Source: Hortaea werneckii (lineage: Eukaryota; Ascomycota; Dothideomycetes; Mycosphaerellales; Teratosphaeriaceae). From it: a stretch of DNA of 64,000 nt. The number at the start of each line of letters is the position of its first letter. Position 1 is the stretch's first letter. A program made the translations under genes and the position numbers. Where the stretch lies: NCBI GenBank assembly GCA_037044905.1, contig JBAOKB010000159.1:930001-994000 (forward strand), read 5' to 3'. This document shows, one piece after another, positions 55,414 through 64,000 of the stretch. The notes beneath the pieces are model-generated. The model was given only the letters and a program-made list of their open reading frames with translations, made no database searches and was not told where the DNA came from.

Positions 55414-57484
55414 ATGCCAGGATCAATTAGACAGACGCTCCTAGCTGCACTCACTGCAAGCACAGCAGTGAGCGCAGCTGTCCTTCCAAGCAACTCCCAT
55501 CAACGCTTCTCTCGGCAGGATGCCGGAGAGTACGAGGGATACATGTTCGCCTACTTCACCGGATCCAGTGTAGAAGGCGAAAAGATCTACTTCGCTGCCT
55601 CCAATGGCAATGATGCCTTATCGTGGCAAGAGCTGAATGGAGGCGAGCCTGTGCTCTCTTCCACGAAGGGAACAACTGGCCTGCGAGATCCGTTCATAAT
55701 TAGGATCACATGATGGAGATACATTCTACCTACTGGCCACCGACCTTTCTATCGGTTCTGGCACTGGTTGGGGTGAGGCGGTACGCGATGGTAGCCGCTA
55801 CCTGGAAATCTGGGAATCCAACGATCTTGTCAATTGGTCCGAGCAACGCCATGTGCTAGTCTCGCCAGAGACGGCTGGCATGACATGGGCACCAGAAGCG
55901 CATTGGGACGACGAGATTGGCGCTTATGCAGTGTACTGGGCTTCTGACTTGTACGCTGAGGACGACCCGAGCATACCGGTACTTCGTATCAGCGCATGTT
56001 GTACGCTACTACGACGGACTTCGTGACGTTCAGTGAGCCCCAGATCTGGCAAGATGCCGGCACGGCTCGTATTGATTCTACTGTGCTGAAGGAAGATGGC
56101 GTTTTCTACCGTTTTACCAAGGACGAAGGTGCTGTGACGGGATGCACCGACATCATTCAAGAAAGCTCGAATGACTTGCTGGACTCACTGGACGGCTGGG
56201 AGATAGTCGCGAGTGTGCATCGGAGCCAATGCAGGAACCGCAGCCGTCGAAGGACCAACATCGTTCAAGTCGAATCCAAACGATGTTAATGGCGAGAAGT
56301 ACTACCTTGTTCGTGGATGAATATGTCGACAGAGGATACATTCCGCTTGAGACAGACGACATCGCGAACCCGCACTGGCAGGTTTCGGCCAGCTACAACT
56401 TGCCAACCAGTCCAAGGCACGGCACAGTGCTGCCTATCACCGCTGCAGAACTGGAGACGCTTACGGGAGCGTATAAGACCAAGAGGGACGAAGCTGCTGT
56501 TACCCACAGGGAGTCCAGCGATGAGGCATCGAAGGGTACTGTGCTCCTTCCCGGTCTCTACGCCGATCCCAACATGGCCGTTTCGGCTGCGAGTACTACA
56601 TCTACCCCACATCCGACGGATACCCTGGATGGGGCGGCAAAGAGTTTTACGTCTGGCAGTCCTCCAACCTCGTCGACTGGACACGTTCTGAGAAGCCTTT
56701 CCTGACACTGAATGGTACTGACGGTAATGTTCCATGGGCTACAGGCAATGCCTGGGCTCCGACCATCATCGAGAGGGATGGCACGTACTATTTCTACTTC
56801 AGCGGCCAAAACCCCACATACGACCAGAAGACAATTGGCGTGGCATCTGCGCCATCACCAGAAGGTCCATTCACCGCCGAGCCCACAGCCATGATCACCA
56901 ACGAAGAGGATATCACCACGAACCAAGCCATCGACCCAGATGCTTTCTATGACCCATCTCGGGCAAATACTACCTGTATTGGGGCAACGGGGTCGCTCTC
57001 GTCGCCGAACTAGCAGATGACATGACCTCTCTAGTCCCCAGACACCACGACTGTCATTTCCGGGTTGACGGACTTCCGCGAAGGTACCTTCGTCGTCTAC
57101 CGCGAGCCGTACTACCACATGACCTACTCCATCAACGACACTGGGTCTCCTGACTACCAGGTCGGATACGCCACTTCTGACAACCCTCGCGGCCCCTGGA
57201 AGTATAGAGGGATCCTGCTGCATAAGGATGTCAGCAAAGGGATCCTGGCTACTGGCCACGATTCAGTGATTAACGTTCCCGGGACCGATGATTGGTATAT
57301 GGCGTACCACCGTTTCCACATTCCAGACGGCGATGGGACGCATAGGGAGACGCGGATTGATCGCTTGTGCTTTGATGAGGATGGGTTGATGGTTCCTGTC
57401 GTGCCTACTTTGACTGGGCCTGCGCCGGAAAGGATACCGGGTTGCGGAAGGAAGGAGGGTTGTGGCAAAGGGCATTGGAGATGA
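55414..57484 (+). pseudogene. Secreted tandem GH43-type glycosidase with about seven frame breaks
   Basis: ATG 55414 (MPGSIRQTLLAALTASTAVS) is a signal peptide. Reading across frames gives two five-bladed-propeller glycosidase modules. The first has GLRDPFII, FYLLATDLSIG, MTWAPEAHWDDEIGAYAVYW. The second starts at GLYADPNMAVFGCEYYIYPT and continues with GNAWAPTIIERDGTYYFYFS and QAIDPDAFYDP. RDP/ADP and WAPE/WAPT fit GH43 catalytic neighbourhoods. Known activities of the family: arabinanase, xylosidase and galactanase on plant cell wall. Single-base shifts are inferred near 55705 (+), 55966 (-), 56213 (+), 56306 (+), 56581 (-), 56956 (-) and 57040 (+). Between breaks the protein sequence is undamaged, so decay would be very recent or the breaks are base-calling errors. 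Called pseudogene only as read. Confidence 0.7.
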
Positions 57485-57644
57485 TGGACTGGAATGAAAG
57501 GCAACAGACTATATGAGTAGTTTATCCACATGAATACACGATTGTGCAATGAAATTCTCTTCGCCACGCAACTAATTTTTCCATGCTTGACTCCTTCTTG
57601 ATGGTCTTAAGTCTGGTCTTGCCATGAGTGAAGACTTCCTGTTC

Positions 57645-58687
57645 TCAGAATGCACTCTTTCGCCTCTTGGCTGCCGGTGCGCCTTCGCGTGTTCCTGATT
57701 CTTCGTGGCCTTGGCGCAGCAGCTGCTTTGTGGCCATGGCCTTCCTGGTGTTGACCCATAAATTCGTGATCTTCGTATTTGCATACTTTTCGGGTAGGGC
57801 AACGAGTTTTGCCGTTGGCTCGCCGGTGAGGATCTCGGAGCGAATTAATGGGTAATCGCTGATGACTTCAGCAATGCCCTTGAGGCGCACCGAACACTTG
57901 ATCATGACCCGTTTCTCAAACGCTGCTTCGGAAATGTTGGAAAATGTAACTCGTGAATAACCATTTGGTGCATCGTTACCACGTCCTCCTAATTGACGTT
58001 AGCCAATGTTCGAATGCTCTTCGTTCATAGACAGCAAAGACTTACGAATAGCTTCCAGCAGAGCGCTTCCACATGGTCAGAGCCAGTTTTACCTTTCAAA
58101 AGATTGTTTTTGAATTTTTCGCTGGCATCGTTCTGCCATTTGTCCCATGCGGGCTGCGCGGCGGTCTCCGGGAAAGCGGGTGGCTTGTTCTTGTAATCTG
58201 TGCGATATTGCTTTGCAAAAGACTTCTTCAGCATGATGACCCACTTTACAGGATCTAGACGGACCTCGTCCACGTCATCGGGCTCGAATGAATCCGTGAA
58301 GACCAGTTGTCTGTACAGGTGGCCCTTCATGGTATCGCGCGCCTGGTCCCAGCTGGTGAAAACCAGGCAGTCGAAGTCGGCGTCTTTGATAGTCTCCTCA
58401 TCCGTATCATCATCGACATGCTTCTCAACATCTCCCTCGACATTCTCACCAACACCCTCATCCACGTCATCATTCACATCATCATCCACATCACCATCAG
58501 CACTTTCATCACTCATATTGGCTGCAGCCTCAAGGTCAGCAAGAGGGTCTTCGCCGTCGTCAGATGACGAGGCAGGGGCTCGAGCCGGCGATGGCGAGCG
58601 TTGAGTATCGGCATTCTTGCGCTTGCTATCCTTTGACATGTCGTCTTTTGCAGAAGATGCGTCTTGAGACGAAGTGTGCGAGCTCAT
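57645..58687 (-). CDS. Unidentified protein with acidic repeat region, one apparent frameshift
   Basis: Not recognised. Exon 1 is 58046-58687 and exon 2 is 57645-57988, with a 57-nt intron (GTAAGT...TTAG). Exon 1 begins MSSHTSSQDASSAKDDMSKD and contains a Val/Asp/Glu repeat (GDVDDDVNDDVDEGVGENVE) at about 85-110. An ordered region follows (DCLVFTSWDQARDTMKGHLY, DPVKWVIMLKKSFAKQYR). Exon 2 adds a beta-like region (GYSRVTFSNISEAAFEKRVM, VRLKGIAEVISDYPLIRSEI) and a basic end (AAKRRKSAF). The splice phases agree only if one base is added near 58057-58066, which turns ALCWKLF into ALLLEAIR followed by GRGNDAPNGY. No signal peptide or membrane segment. Probably nuclear, to judge by the acidic and basic tracts. 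Confidence 0.6.
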
Positions 58688-59373
58688 GGCTGTACGCCAT
58701 CTTAGCAAAAGCACTGGAACTGTCTTCTTAAATAGAGCCCCAGATCCGGATTCGTTTGCTTCGTTCTTCCACGATCATGCAAACACGCTGGCTAGAGTTT
58801 CCTTGATTGAGCTCGCGAGATGCAGTTGCTAAGCAATCATCACACAGCTGCTCATTGTCTCATTTAAAGGCCAAAAGCATTATTACGTGGAGTTTGGCCC
58901 AATGTTTAACTTTTCAAACGCCTGTGAAAGAGCTGCCTGCTGTGATTGTGCTTGCCGAGCGCCCGTGACGTTTGTCAACTGGCCATTGGCTTGAAGCTTC
59001 ATGAGATGCTCTTGTATGGAAAGCCTTATGTCCTCGCATGCGCGAGAGCCCTCGCCAGGAGTGGCGGCCGCATTTCGTAGATTTACGAGGAGCTGTTGTA
59101 GAGTTAGTCCTCGGAGATCTTAGTGATGTGACTCTGCGAGACACGGTACCCACAATTGATAGAAGCTCGTCGTCTTGTGAGCCGTCCTGCATTTTGGTAG
59201 CTTTTCTAATTGTAGAGGATGGTGGAAGAGAAAGCGCGATGCGGCCCGTGCGCTACGCTAGCTTTTGCCTATCGACTTCTTTCCTACGCCCGTCACTTGA
59301 CGATAGCTCTCAAGACGTGCTTCTTGACGCCTCGATTTGCGATCAACAGCACCAAAGCTGTTGCTCCGCCAAG
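58688..59373. promoter_or_regulatory. Divergent promoter region
   Basis: 686 bp between the unknown gene (-) and Sen54 (+). Open frames on both strands carry no recognisable protein. Confidence 0.45.
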
Positions 59374-60702
59374 ATGGCAGACGCAGATGAGGATGTCATC
59401 CCAAGATCCGGGCCCATGGCCGAAGAGGTTGACCTTTCTGAAGAGACCCAGGACTTTCGATTTTTGGCTGCAGTAGGGTTCGTACTTGAATAAAGTAAAT
59501 GAAAATTGCAAGGAACACATCTCACTAACCCTACACAGTCTGGATGAAGCAAAAATACCCAAGCGAGGCGAGAAGGATTTCGAGCCGCACGCCACAGCCT
59601 TGCAATCCAACACGCTTGCGGCATCACGGCAGGCTATGCACAATGCTCTCTCCTTCCAGCGGGTGCATCAAGCAAAAGGCTACACCGTTGCTACGTATCA
59701 CCCGGAGACTAACATGGCCTATACGTACAACCCCAAAGGTGTCCTGTTCTCGAGGATGGGGCAAATCTTTGGAGTAAATGAGGACCCTCTCGGCAACGAG
59801 AACCGCGGTTCACGAATGTGGCTCTTACCTGAGGAGGTTCTTTTCCTGCTGGAGCGAGGAGCTATTGATGTGCGTTGGCCGCCGGAAGAGGCAGATGAGG
59901 ATCCAAAAGGGTTACCAATGAGTTTGCAAGGAGCTTACGCCGTTTTCATTGGAGACGAAGAAGCTCACGCAGGAGCGCTATCATTTGAGCGCTTCTCTGT
60001 CTATTCAGGACTGAGGAGGATGGGGTACACCGTACATCGTGCCCCAACCTGGGCTGGTCCAGGCCCGCCCTCCGCAAAAGAATGCTTTGCTCCACTCACG
60101 AGACGTACATGGCAAGCGGGTCTTTTCAGCTTTGCTGAATGGTGCGCGACACTGTTTCACGGCAGACTACAAGCAGGTCGCAAGATGGTGAGCAACTACT
60201 ACCTCCTACACTTTACCGGAGCTACGCAGATATCTACCGCCGTCTCGCACTGATCAATTGGCATGATCCCACCGCTAGCCATGAACCTGCCTACCCGCAT
60301 ATTCCATCTACAGATGATGCATTCCGTGTTACTTACTACGTATGGAAGCCTGGCTCTAAGACGTACAAGAAAAGGGACCCCGGTCCACCCGACTTCCGCA
60401 TTGCTGTTGTGAACGGGAGAGAAACGACAGTACCTGCGCTCGAGCAATTAAGCGCTTTGATGGAGACTGTCCCTTATGAGCCTCCGAGAGAAGACTCGCA
60501 GCTTTATCAGAAGCTTAGATGGGGATATAAAAGCGTCATTCTGGCTATAGTTGATCAGGGTATTACGAGTTATTTGAGGGTAGCCGATGCATGTTTCGGT
60601 CGTGAAAAGCTATACGAGCGGAAACCGCGGGGTCCTGGTGGCAAGCGCGGAGGAAGAGGTGGTGGAAGAGGCGGAGGGCGAGGACGCGGCAGAGGCCGCT
60701 GA
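59374..60702 (+). CDS. SEN54: tRNA-splicing endonuclease subunit Sen54, one apparent frameshift
   Basis: Exon 1 is 59374-59477 and exon 2 is 59539-60702, with a 61-nt intron using a GTTCGT donor; about 422 residues. Family hallmarks: EETQDFRFLAA, DEAKIPKRGEKDFEPHATAL, SNTLAASRQAMHNALSFQRV, NPKGVLFSRMG, MWLLPEEVLFLLERG, and LPMSLQGAYAVFIGD; then, in another frame, LYRSYADIYRRLALINWHDP and PDFRIAVVNGRET. One base is missing near 60181-60184: RLQAGRK must join DGEQLLPPTLYRSY. The C-terminus is an RGG-rich tail (KRGGRGGGRGGGRGRGRGR). Known role: structural subunit of the heterotetramer that removes tRNA introns; it is essential, so the break is more likely a sequence error than a null allele. Confidence 0.92.
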
Positions 60703-60809
60703 GTGCTTGATGTGGCTTCTTAATACGGTTATCTGCCGTAAACTACAGGAAACAAGCCATGGATCGGCAAAGTGACGCGGAGATGGAGTACTTCGCAAAT
60801 TCCATCCTT
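60703..60809. other. Tail-to-tail spacer between Sen54 and Dbr1
   Basis: 107 bp between two convergent stop codons. Each gene ends in GGA/GGC/CGA-rich codons for an RGG-like tail, so the two 3' coding ends face each other as an imperfect inverted, purine/pyrimidine-skewed pair. Confidence 0.6.
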
Positions 60810-62542
60810 TTAGCGCCCTCTGGATCGTCCTCTGCCACCTCCACGGCCTCTTCCTCCTCCGCCTCTACCACGGTTGTGCCCGAACCCGCCTCGACCTCGC
60901 TTGCTGCCCGCAAAACGCTCAGCATCTGGATCTGATCTCGGTCCAGCAGCCATTCGAGCTGCTCGTTCGTCCTCGCTTATGGCGAGCGGGTTTGGCATTT
61001 GAAGCATCTGGCAGAATTGTGCCGTCTGAGGGTTCGGACATTCCTCGACGGTACTGTATTGTGGCAAGTTCCAGTTGCCACCGTCATACTTTGGGGCCGT
61101 GACCTCGAAGTTCTGGGGCACGATCAAGGCACCATCCGACAGGTGCTCGTCAAACCATCGTCGCTGCTCAGCGATCAGGCTTCGGTACTCGCTTTGCGAC
61201 TTTGCTGGCGGAGGTTTGGCGTCCGGATCTCCAAAGATTGGTGGTTCAGACAAGGCGAACGCCCGGGTGATGGCAAGCCACTCACGGTCATACTGAAGTT
61301 GGAGAGGCCGATGCTGGTCAACTTCGTCCGAGGTAGGAAGAAGAGTCAATTGGAGGAATTGCTTGTCTGGTAAGCATTTGTCCAGAGCTAGGAAATTGGT
61401 GATTGTGTTGCCTATATCAGGCGGGTGCTCCATTGGTTCTCTTTGAGGTGCCGCAGGCTTTCGAAATGCTTCTGGTAAAGCGGCCTTCGCCTCGTCTATT
61501 GTGAGATCTGGTCCATTGACCATGGATTTAGATTCGGTAGCAATCTCTGGCTGTCTGTTCCTTGACTCGGCGCCGCGTCCATATTGTCTTCAAGCTCCAA
61601 ATCGATTTCGTCTGTATTCTTAGTATTTGCTGCTGACTCTACATCCTCGTCCATGTCCAGATCGATCTCAGCATCGTTTTTTGGAGGTGCTGAATTGCCG
61701 TGAGTGGTTTTACTCCCGTCCTCTAAGTCGATCTCATCATCGTTCTTCCGGATTGTTGAAGCATCTGACAGAACACGCGCGTTGTCTTGAGGTTCTTTAT
61801 GCTTCACGACAGCCGCGTACTTGCAGTGCAAATGTGCGCTGAACCAGTAGCGTGGGCGCAAGCGGTCCATAACTGACTGAGCGGCTACGTTGCCAAGCTG
61901 TCCATCACGCGCATCCTCCTCCAGGTGCTTTTTGAAACGGAATAGCTGCCTGAAGTTTCCTTTCCACTCAACGCCTTTCGGCCAGTCGTGGCTGATACCA
62001 ATGTCCACTTGGGTTTGGATCTGCAGCAGTTTGCGGGCGTCCACCTCACGCGTGTGGTATATGGACTTCATGTCGCTCTCATTGTAAGGCAAGCGTTCGT
62101 GATGAGGCTTTCGATAATTGTAGCCTTTCCAGATACCACTCATACCAGCAATGCGAAGAGGTCCGAGACGCACCACGTTCGCCGCGCCCATGTAGTAGAT
62201 GTTCGGGGCAACCCATCCACCGTAGTAAAGTTCAAAGAGATAGTTGCTGGCCTCATGGTTTCCGCCGACAAAGACAGTAAGATATGGAGCAGTCCGTTGG
62301 CCTGAATAGTATTCATGGAAGTCGCACATCGATCGGTACCTTGCTGGCATGCTAACGCAATTGAGGTCGTACGCGTTTCTAACTGATTGAAAATCGCCCC
62401 CGATAATCAACAGATCGACACCAGGCCATCCTTTCTGCTTGCATGCCTCCTCGACCGATGCGTAGATCGCATGAAGGGTACCGTGACCGCATCCCTCGAT
62501 GGCGAGACGGACACCATGCTCTTCCTTCAGCTCTGGCTCCAT
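60810..62542 (-). CDS. DBR1: RNA lariat debranching enzyme Dbr1, one apparent frameshift
   Basis: ATG 62542 (MEPELKEEHGVRLAIEGCGH). Metallophosphoesterase motifs in order: EGCGHGTLHAIYAS, LLIIGGDFQSVRN, VFVGGNHEASNYL, DIGISHDWPKGVEWKG, and WFSAHLHCKYAA. The C-terminal domain follows in a second frame (NTITNFLALDKCLPDKQFLQ, YDREWLAITRAFAL). One base is missing near 61549-61560: GTDS must be followed by PEIATESKSMVNGPD. An Asp/Glu/Leu repeat (DEIDLE, AEIDLD) precedes the break. The protein ends in an RGG-rich tail (GRGGGGRGRGGGRGRSRGR); about 577 residues with correction. Known role: cleaves the 2'-5' bond of excised intron lariats. Its start lies 323 bp from the Rpr2-type gene, divergently. 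Confidence 0.93.
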
Positions 62543-62865
62543 CGCAGGAGTTGGTGAATCCGCACAAATCCAGACGATCGATTGCTCGTTGACTGAGTCC
62601 TCGAAAAGCTCTCTGAAGCGGCGAGCAGCTTCTATTGCCAATGTGTCGTTGGTGAGCAAGCGGAAGGTGCTTGGAAGAAGTAAAATTGCCCAAAGAGGCG
62701 AAACACATACATGCGGCCCTCCCTTAGCCTCCGCGTTGATTGGACCAATCGGTAGCCGGCCAGCTTTTTGGGGCCCGTGCGCCGTGCATCTTTAGCCTTG
62801 CACACGAGCTGCCTCATCCATCGTCCAGACCGAATTAATTAAAAGCAAAACAATTCCGTCTAGGC
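62543..62865. promoter_or_regulatory. Divergent promoter, Dbr1 and Rpr2-type gene
   Basis: 323 bp between start codons of two RNA-processing genes. No ORF features. Confidence 0.55.
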
Positions 62866-63468
62866 ATGGCTTCAAATGCTGTAGACCCACGTATACGGCA
62901 CTTACACAACGCATCACTCGCATTGATCGCCTCTTCTCCCGCAGTCTCTGCTCATCTTCAAGCCGTTAGGCTTTCGATTTTGCGTGAGACCGGCGCCGAA
63001 GCAACGACAAGTGATCATGAACCCGTCTGCACTGGTTGCGGTGCCATATTGATTCGAAGCTGGTCTTGCAGTACCCAGCGCTCAAGGGTCGACGTGGCCG
63101 CAAAAGTTGCCCAAGATGAGAATAAGGGCATCAAAGTTGCATGCCATGCTTGCAAATCGATCACCATCCTGCCTAGATTGAAAACGCCAAAGGGTCGAAA
63201 GGACAACAAGATTACCGACCAAGCCAGCTTTTACAGCGCCACTGCCGCCAAAGCCGGCTGAGGTTCCACAAGGTCGCTCCCGAATCAGAAGCTTTGCCTT
63301 CGTCTCAGCCTGCACCAACTGCGAACACGACTTCGAGCAGCGCGAGTACGAGCCGGAAGGCACGCGGCAAGAAGCAGTCGCTCAAGCCCTCGTTGCCGGG
63401 CAAAAGCGTCCGGAACAACTGCTGGCGCGGGATCTGGCCTCAACCTCATGGATTTCATGAAAACCTGA
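62866..63468 (+). CDS. Rpr2/Snm1/Rpp21-family RNase P/MRP protein, several apparent frameshifts
   Basis: ATG 62866 (MASNAVDPRIRHLHNASLAL). The N-terminal helices (RHLHNASLALIASSPAVSAH) and two zinc-binding pairs, CTGCGAILIRSWSC and CHACK (about 51-100), mark the Rpr2/Rpp21 family. The frame read ends early at 63258. A family-like C-terminus can be followed only by changing frame: LPPKPAEVPQG, then PESEALPSSQPAPTANTTSS to KKQSLK, then ALVAGQKRPEQL, then GAGSGLNLMDFMKT and stop at 63466-63468. I estimate four single-base shifts in ~200 bp with net zero effect. Known role: protein subunit of RNase P (tRNA 5' ends) or RNase MRP (rRNA). Confidence 0.78.
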
Positions 63469-64000
63469 CCTGATTAATGAACCGCTAGTCCGGTATCCTA
63501 TCAGCTTTGCTTTAGCAGGCCGCACATCCTGACATTCAGGCATTGTACGCGACAGCGATTGTTGCGGTCCAACATGAACTGCTCTATGCAGCGACACCGT
63601 TCGCCCTGCAACAGCCGTCGAACACAAGCGCAATAGGTCAAAGGCTGAATCTTTCAAGACTTATGAGCAAGTGCAGCTTGCGCTTGAACTTGGCGGCAGA
63701 GGGCATGGCACGCTCAGTTCTTTCACGGGACGAGAGGAGATCATCCGCACGTCCGGCACACCTTCGCCAACGACTTGCTGCATACAGGCGAATTAAACCC
63801 CGTTTGAACAAGTGCGAAGACGATAGCGATGGCCTTATACTCAGCGGCATGGCGCTTCGCAATGGAAAGTCGGTCTTCAGGCAGCATCGCCTTACGCAGC
63901 TCTAACAATGCTCGTCTGTGGTCAATTGCCATGCCAGGGTTCACACGCGTCCTCCAAACGACCAGATTCGGCGCCAACAACATAATCATGATGTCGAAGA
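63469..64000. other. Right edge, no supported gene
   Basis: An open minus-strand frame from the window edge to 63741 (RRALLELRKAMLPEDRLSIA, AEYKAIAIVFALVQTGFN) has some protein-like character and might be the end of a gene entering from the right, but no family is recognised. A plus-strand frame overlaps it. I make no gene call. Confidence 0.35.

Noticed and set aside
60188..60229. 42-nt intron (GTGAGC...GCAG) in Sen54
   Set aside because: Too short, and it leads straight to a stop codon; it would also delete part of the conserved LYRSYADIYRRL region.
35000..64000. Repeat-induced point mutation as the cause of broken genes
   Set aside because: RIP causes C-to-T changes and stop codons in repeats; the breaks here are single-base indels without AT enrichment.
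1..64000. tRNA or rRNA genes, CRISPR arrays, transposable elements
   Set aside because: No B-box-like GGTTCGANTCC with a matching cloverleaf, no spaced direct repeats of array type, and no transposase, integrase or reverse transcriptase sequence was recognised by eye; a tRNAscan or RepeatMasker run would be decisive.

Overview
The window is nuclear DNA of a filamentous ascomycete (Pezizomycotina). It has dense genes on both strands, introns mostly 47-70 nt long with GTAAGT-like donors and CTRAC-like branch sites, and short intergenic gaps. The gene set fits: a NACHT NLR with a fungal STAND N-terminal domain, NRC-2 kinase, a UPF0587 protein, DASH subunit Dad3, Atp25, a Zn2Cys6 regulator and GPI/Ser-Thr-rich wall proteins. 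Gene style suggests Dothideomycetes, but I cannot place it more finely from sequence alone. I found no tRNA, rRNA, CRISPR array or recognisable transposon.

Left part (1-35.6 kb). In order: the end of a GPI-anchored Ser/Thr-rich protein; a disordered conserved protein; an AMSH-type JAMM deubiquitinase (-); an Mtf1/rRNA-dimethylase-like methyltransferase (+); a secreted PAN-like Ser/Thr-rich protein with four phase-1 introns; about 1.9 kb without a gene; a Zn2Cys6-PAS regulator (+); a Gea1/2 Sec7 Arf-GEF (-); mitoribosomal uL23m (+); an F-box protein (-); a UPF0587 zinc protein in five exons (-); a nuclear-looking charged protein (+); a divergent SDR/MDR oxidoreductase pair; a Ca2+-dependent mitochondrial carrier of Sal1 type (-); Mediator cyclin C (+); about 1.8 kb without a gene; and a seven-exon zinc alcohol dehydrogenase (+). 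All reading frames here close cleanly once introns are removed.

Right part (35.6-64 kb). In order: a pepsin-like protease (+), a DUF1446/AtuA-like protein (-), a PPIL3-type cyclophilin (-), an arrestin-fold protein (+), a tail-anchored-like protein (+), NRC-2 kinase (+), Dad3 (+), a NACHT NLR (+), Atp25 (-) and mitoribosomal uS5m (+) from one 161-bp promoter, a tandem GH43 glycosidase (+), an acidic unknown (-), then three neighbouring RNA-processing genes: Sen54 (+), Dbr1 (-) and an Rpr2-type RNase P/MRP protein (+).

The most striking large-scale signal is that about 20 single-base frame breaks occur in the right part and none in the left. They hit essential housekeeping genes as well as accessory ones, and most sit at short homopolymers. 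I read this mainly as a change in assembly quality near 35 kb, with real decay possible for GH43 and the NLR. Other points of interest are the tail-to-tail Sen54/Dbr1 pair, both ending in RGG-rich tails, shared mitochondrial-gene promoters, and a palindromic double CACGTG element. I did not find an obviously new multi-gene system.
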